A stretch of 64,000 bases of DNA from Pelecanus crispus (taxonomy: Eukaryota; Chordata; Aves; Pelecaniformes; Pelecanidae): the NCBI RefSeq assembly GCF_030463565.1, contig NC_134652.1:15663397-15727396 (forward strand), read 5' to 3'. The position numbers were made by a program, and so were the translations under genes. Positions within the stretch are counted from its first letter, which is position 1. Every line of letters starts with the position of its first letter. Shown here one piece after another: positions 59,945 through 64,000 of the stretch. Below the pieces are notes generated by a model. The model saw nothing but the letters and a program-made list of their open reading frames with translations. It ran no database searches and was not told where the DNA came from.

Positions 59945-62900
59945 GTGCCATGGGCCTCAGGGTGCAAAGCCAGAGACCTGCTGCCCATGAGAAGCAGTTC
60001 TGGGAGTGACGGGCCCTCCTCAGGGCAGAGAGGCAGCAATCTGTGGCAGCCCTGCGGGGACAGGCTGGTGGTCGTGCTGAAACGTGGCGAGTGGGCACTA
60101 GAGGGCTGCACGCTCCCGTTATTGCTGTCAGAGGTGTCTCAAACTGCACAGCCTGGTCTGGAAACACTGGTTAACTTCCGCTAGACTCGGTGACCTGGCA
60201 GAGAGAAGCGAGTATAACTTTGAAGAAATAGCAATTGCACACTACGTGGCCAAGAGAGTGATTCTTCTTCATTTTAATTACACTTTTCCCAACCTCTGCT
60301 GCTGCCTAAGCAAACTTATAAGGTGAAAAGAAGCAAGCTGTGTGTGGGCTTGATGCTGAGGTATGTGTGCTGAGCTTCCCTGGTTCCCTTAGCCCTCGGA
60401 AACTGCTCCAGCATAGCACTTGCCCCCAGGAAAGCTGCCTCCTCCACAGAAGTAGTGGGCTCCTTGGGTTGTTTATCATGAGCGAGCGGTGGCTGGGCAT
60501 GCTGCAGGCACGGCTGACCCTGCCCCAGGTCTGGGTGATCCACTAGGTTCCCTCCTAACATGGATTTCTAGGAAACCTGGCAGCATTGAAAAGGGGGAAA
60601 ATTAAGGTGCACTTACTCAGTCATCTATCTCAAATAATTTTGGAGTGATGTTCGCATGACCACTTATGTCCAGTGCTTTATATTTTTACCTGTTTCTGGC
60701 CTTTCCGTTCCCCTGCAGGAAGCTCCCACTGCTTTGGGGCCAGCTGTGCCCCCTCCACCCCATCTGCAAGCTCTTATGTGGTCATTTGCCATCCATACTG
60801 ACACCTTCCAGGAGCTCCCACCTTGGTGCAGTTCTGCATTTTGCTCCCAATAACCTTTCAGCATGCCTATGCTCTTGTAGGTGCTGCTACCCTGATATCC
60901 TGGATATCTTCTATGCAAGATGAAAGCTTGGCTGCAGTTTGAGCACCCTGTGAGAAGTCATCTCCAGATCCTGCATGCAAACCCACATTAGCAAGCTTAA
61001 GACCATGCAGCCTCTCCCCATCTTCAGGGGAGTCCTGTGCCCCTGTCAGGTGCTGCCCCTGGCCAGGAGCAGACCATGGAAAACCTGATGGTTTCATTAA
61101 CGCACCTCAAAGTATGTGAGATGTTTGCTTTTAGCTGGGAGAACACCGTCTCTGGGTTGTCTTCCTGCTCTTTGCTGCTGACAGCAGAGGATGGAAATGC
61201 TCCCCTTGGTGCCTGCTCTTGCCTTCAGCTGTATGGTAAGTACTGAAAGCACCTCTCTGCCTCCCCTCCTCTAAGCAGGGCTGTTCAAGGCCTTGCTTCT
61301 TGTCACCTGTCGAGTGTCCTGGCTGGGGTACTGTGTCATATGGCAAGAGCAGCAGCAAATTTAACCTGCCTTCCTTTCCTTGGTTTGCCTTGCTGTAATG
61401 GACCAGCTCATTTTGAAGCAGAGGTCTGCTCTGTAAGACACTTCTGAGACCTGCTGGAGGCACCAAACCCAGGGAGAACAGCGCTGCCTTTCTGACCAGA
61501 TCCCCCTCAGCCTTTGCAAACACTGTTTTATGAGTATGGCTGGCTTCTTTCACATAGCACGTGGGTAAATCTTCAGGTCTCTTGTGAGAGATGTGGGCTA
61601 TCCTCAAGTATACAGCAGCAACAACATGAACTGGTGCACTCTGCACATGTTTGTACCCTGGAGGGAGAGGATGAAGTAAACCCTCTGTCCTTAGAGGTGT
61701 CAGCAGCATGGGAGGAAGGCATTTGTCAGAGATGGCCTCTGTATGAGCTCATCAGGCTTTGAGACCTGCCTCATCCTCCCTTGTTAATAACCTGGTTGGC
61801 CAGAGCGGGAGGAAAAAAGAAAATCAATGGCTTTGTCCCCAGGAGCGTGATGTAAATGGAGTGTGGGAAAAGAACTGCAGGAATAGCTGGGGATGAGGGA
61901 ATGTCTGCAGCTATTGCTCAGGGCACTGATAAAGCATAAAGGTAAGGGAAGAAAAAGCCAGCGCTTGCTTGGGAGATTAGGTAAAAATCAACCTGCCCAT
62001 ACCAGGCTCATGAGGTCCTTGGGAGGATTCATTAATACTTTTGTGAGTTAAACCTACAGTTATTACAGCACTAGTGAGCATTTGTGTTCCTCCAATAAAA
62101 GAATATTTTCATTTCATTGTACTGTCAGCACAGACTCATTGATGAGTGCATAAGGAATCCTAAATCAGATTTGTTTGATATCATACCAGACTGGATAATC
62201 ATATTTATTGCCTCTTGAAAACTGAAGCTTTCAGTTTCCATTCACATTAAAGACTTGTCATCTCTAATCTACACTTCAGTAAACAGTACCTGGGAAAAGC
62301 AGGCCAGTCACTTTAGAAACCGCTCTTACATTGAATCCTTAGGATTCATTTTCCTCTTGCATGAAAATAAATCTTGAGCATTGCTATGTTTGCAAAGACT
62401 CTTCTGAGCTTAATTGCTTTCTCTTAGCAGTGTTTAACTTGTATCAATCTTCTGATGAGAATAAGCCCATCCTTTTTGGTTGTTACAGAGTATTGATGAA
62501 AGTGGAGTGATGGGTGAAATGTAAGAGAAAGTACCCTGAATCCCATGTGAACAAGTGTTGGTGGGTCACTGCAGGTGTGATTGCTTGAGTTGCTCATGCT
62601 GAGAGAGTCCAGGGAGAGTGTAGCTGTGTCAGGTGGGAGCAGGTGTTTAAGACTGGTACTTTTTTACTGCTTGGTAGATGAATTGTGATGGGGCTTTATA
62701 GAAGTACTTGACCTCTGTTTTCCTGTGACATGGCAACTGTATTTACTTGGCAATGCTGGTGTTGGTGGGCAGAAGGGAAGCTATGCACACACACACACCC
62801 GCCCCCCCCCCAAGCTAAATTGCCTGGGAGATGGGCTAGCTGATAGAATAGTAATTGGAGCAGTATGAGATGCGATTATCCTTTTATACAAGGCATTTGA

Positions 62901-64000
62901 TTTTGCTAGGTAAAAACTCAGATTTATTGCCTAAATTTGTGTGCAGTATTTGAAGTGCATGGAGTTCTAACAATGTTTGTGACGAGAGTATTTTGCTAAG
63001 ACATCTTGAAAGATCACTGTGATCCAAAAGAGGCTGTCAACAGTAATAATTAGCAGTGTATAAATGAGGCTTAACTGCTGGAATAGGGTACCCAAAGGTA
63101 CTGCTGGAAAGACTGCTATGTGGGGCTGTAAAGGAGTATGTGTGTTAGCCATGCTGGAATTCAGAAAAAACACACTCGTTGAAAGGCTGTTCAGACCTTT
63201 CCCCAGTTGCCTGTACCTCCTGCCTGTTGGTTACCTCATCCCACCAGCTAAGCAATCAGAGAATAGTGGGGGAAAAATTGCTAGTCAGGTTTTGCTTTGT
63301 AAGAGCTTCTTACTGACCTTAGTAAGAAATAAGAGGCAAAGTTAGTATTTTTCTGTTGAGGGAAACATTCTTGGTTTTGTGTGGTGGTCTAGTGGGATCC
63401 CAAAAAGTGACAAGTGCTTGTGGGTTCCTTGTCTAATCTGACTATCAAACTACAGAAGAAAATACAGAAAAGTTGTGTTGTAGTAAAAGGGATAATGGGG
63501 TATGTAGGATGCCTAGGATCTGTTTTGTCTGGGATGATTGCTTGTGTGGAGCAGGAGGGAGAAGAATATGAATTTGTTTCATGTCCTGGAATGAGAAAAG
63601 CAGAAGGGCTGGGAATTGAATGTGAAATGAGCTGGCATGTGGCTTTGGACATGCAGCAGACTGCTGTGCGTGGATGTGGTGGTCAGCAGTGGAATACCCC
63701 ACGTGGGACCAAATGCCAGCTGCCTGCAGGTACTCTGCTCTGTGGGTGCAGGATGCGTGTGCATGTGGATGCAAAAGAAATCCTTTATTTCTTATTCTGG
63801 AGTTCAGCTCCGCAGAACTGGCAGAGACTATTAGACCCCATGGACTGACCTCCTGTCTTTCACAGGCCATGCAATTTCTTCATGTTTCTCCTGACATTAG
63901 CCCACTGATTTATGCGAAACTAAAGTACATATTTTTTTTCCAAAAAGACAGGTCTGAAGACATCAGGAAATGAGAAAACCAACATTTCCACTGATAATTT

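Larger units (their letters stand above)
45251..64000. other. about 19 kb without a recognised gene
   Basis: From 46 to 61 kb the sequence is GC-rich with many overlapping long frames on both strands that share no recognisable protein features. After about 61.8 kb it becomes AT-rich. By human synteny CUEDC2, FBXL15 and PSD would follow C10orf95, but I found none of their characteristic peptides. Sub-features are listed separately: an exon-like segment (45878-45986), a hairpin (47024-47079), a CpG-rich block (51290-52080) and small repeats. Confidence 0.5.

Noticed and set aside
61131..61709. A 192-codon minus-strand frame in less GC-rich DNA
   Set aside because: Longer than expected by chance here, but I recognise no motif, promoter or splice signal. 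Kept out for lack of support.
63050..63180. Possible degenerate CR1-like stretch (AACTGCTGGAATAGGGTACC)
   Set aside because: Only a short phrase resembles CR1 and the terminal blocks are missing.
45251..64000. CUEDC2, FBXL15 or PSD, expected next by human gene order
   Set aside because: I looked for their characteristic peptides in the translated frames on both strands and found none. They may lie farther right or be missing from this assembly.

Overview
This is vertebrate nuclear DNA, almost certainly from a bird and probably a neoavian. The evidence is intron-split genes with GT-AG junctions, CpG-island promoters, several 5'-truncated CR1 LINE tails, and a solo LTR of an avian endogenous-retrovirus type. 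The gene order matches human 10q24.32 (SUFU - ACTR1A - MFSD13A - C10orf95). There are no operons, CRISPR arrays or other prokaryotic features.

Layout. (1) 1-16,985, plus strand: ACTR1A (alpha-centractin, Arp1). Coding exons 2-11 are all present with intact junctions. Exon 1, which encodes the first 16 residues, lies left of the window. Introns carry a solo LTR (1,938-2,493) and two CR1 tails. (2) About 17,675-31,942, minus strand: MFSD13A (TMEM180), a transporter-like membrane protein. Eight coding exons encode 507 residues, with one leader exon near the start codon and a probable first exon in the CpG island at 31.3-32.4 kb. It converges on ACTR1A, leaving roughly 0.7 kb between the two poly(A) signals. 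(3) 31.3-32.4 kb: a CpG-island promoter, probably bidirectional, with an RFX X-box, an NRF1 palindrome, a YY1 site and an octamer. (4) 32.4-43.6 kb: no recognised coding sequence. It holds an endogenous gammaretrovirus-like 5' end with a tRNA-Pro primer-binding site, a short CR1 tail in reverse, and a perfect 21-bp inverted repeat. (5) 43,684-44,358, plus strand: an intact 224-codon reading frame for a Tyr/Pro-rich protein with a Lys-rich tail, which I take by synteny as the C10orf95 homologue. (6) 45.3-64 kb: GC-rich sequence to about 61 kb, then AT-rich. No gene is recognised here. It contains an orphan CpG-rich block (51.3-52.1 kb), a hairpin at 47.0 kb, an exon-like segment at 45.9 kb on the minus strand, and small tandem repeats.

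The three genes are not known to act in one pathway. ACTR1A forms the dynactin filament, MFSD13A is a membrane protein of unclear substrate, and the third protein is uncharacterised. The best leads for something undescribed are the perfect inverted repeat at 40.3 kb, the X-box promoter as a hint that the C10orf95-like gene may be ciliary, and the two short upstream reading frames in the MFSD13A leader.
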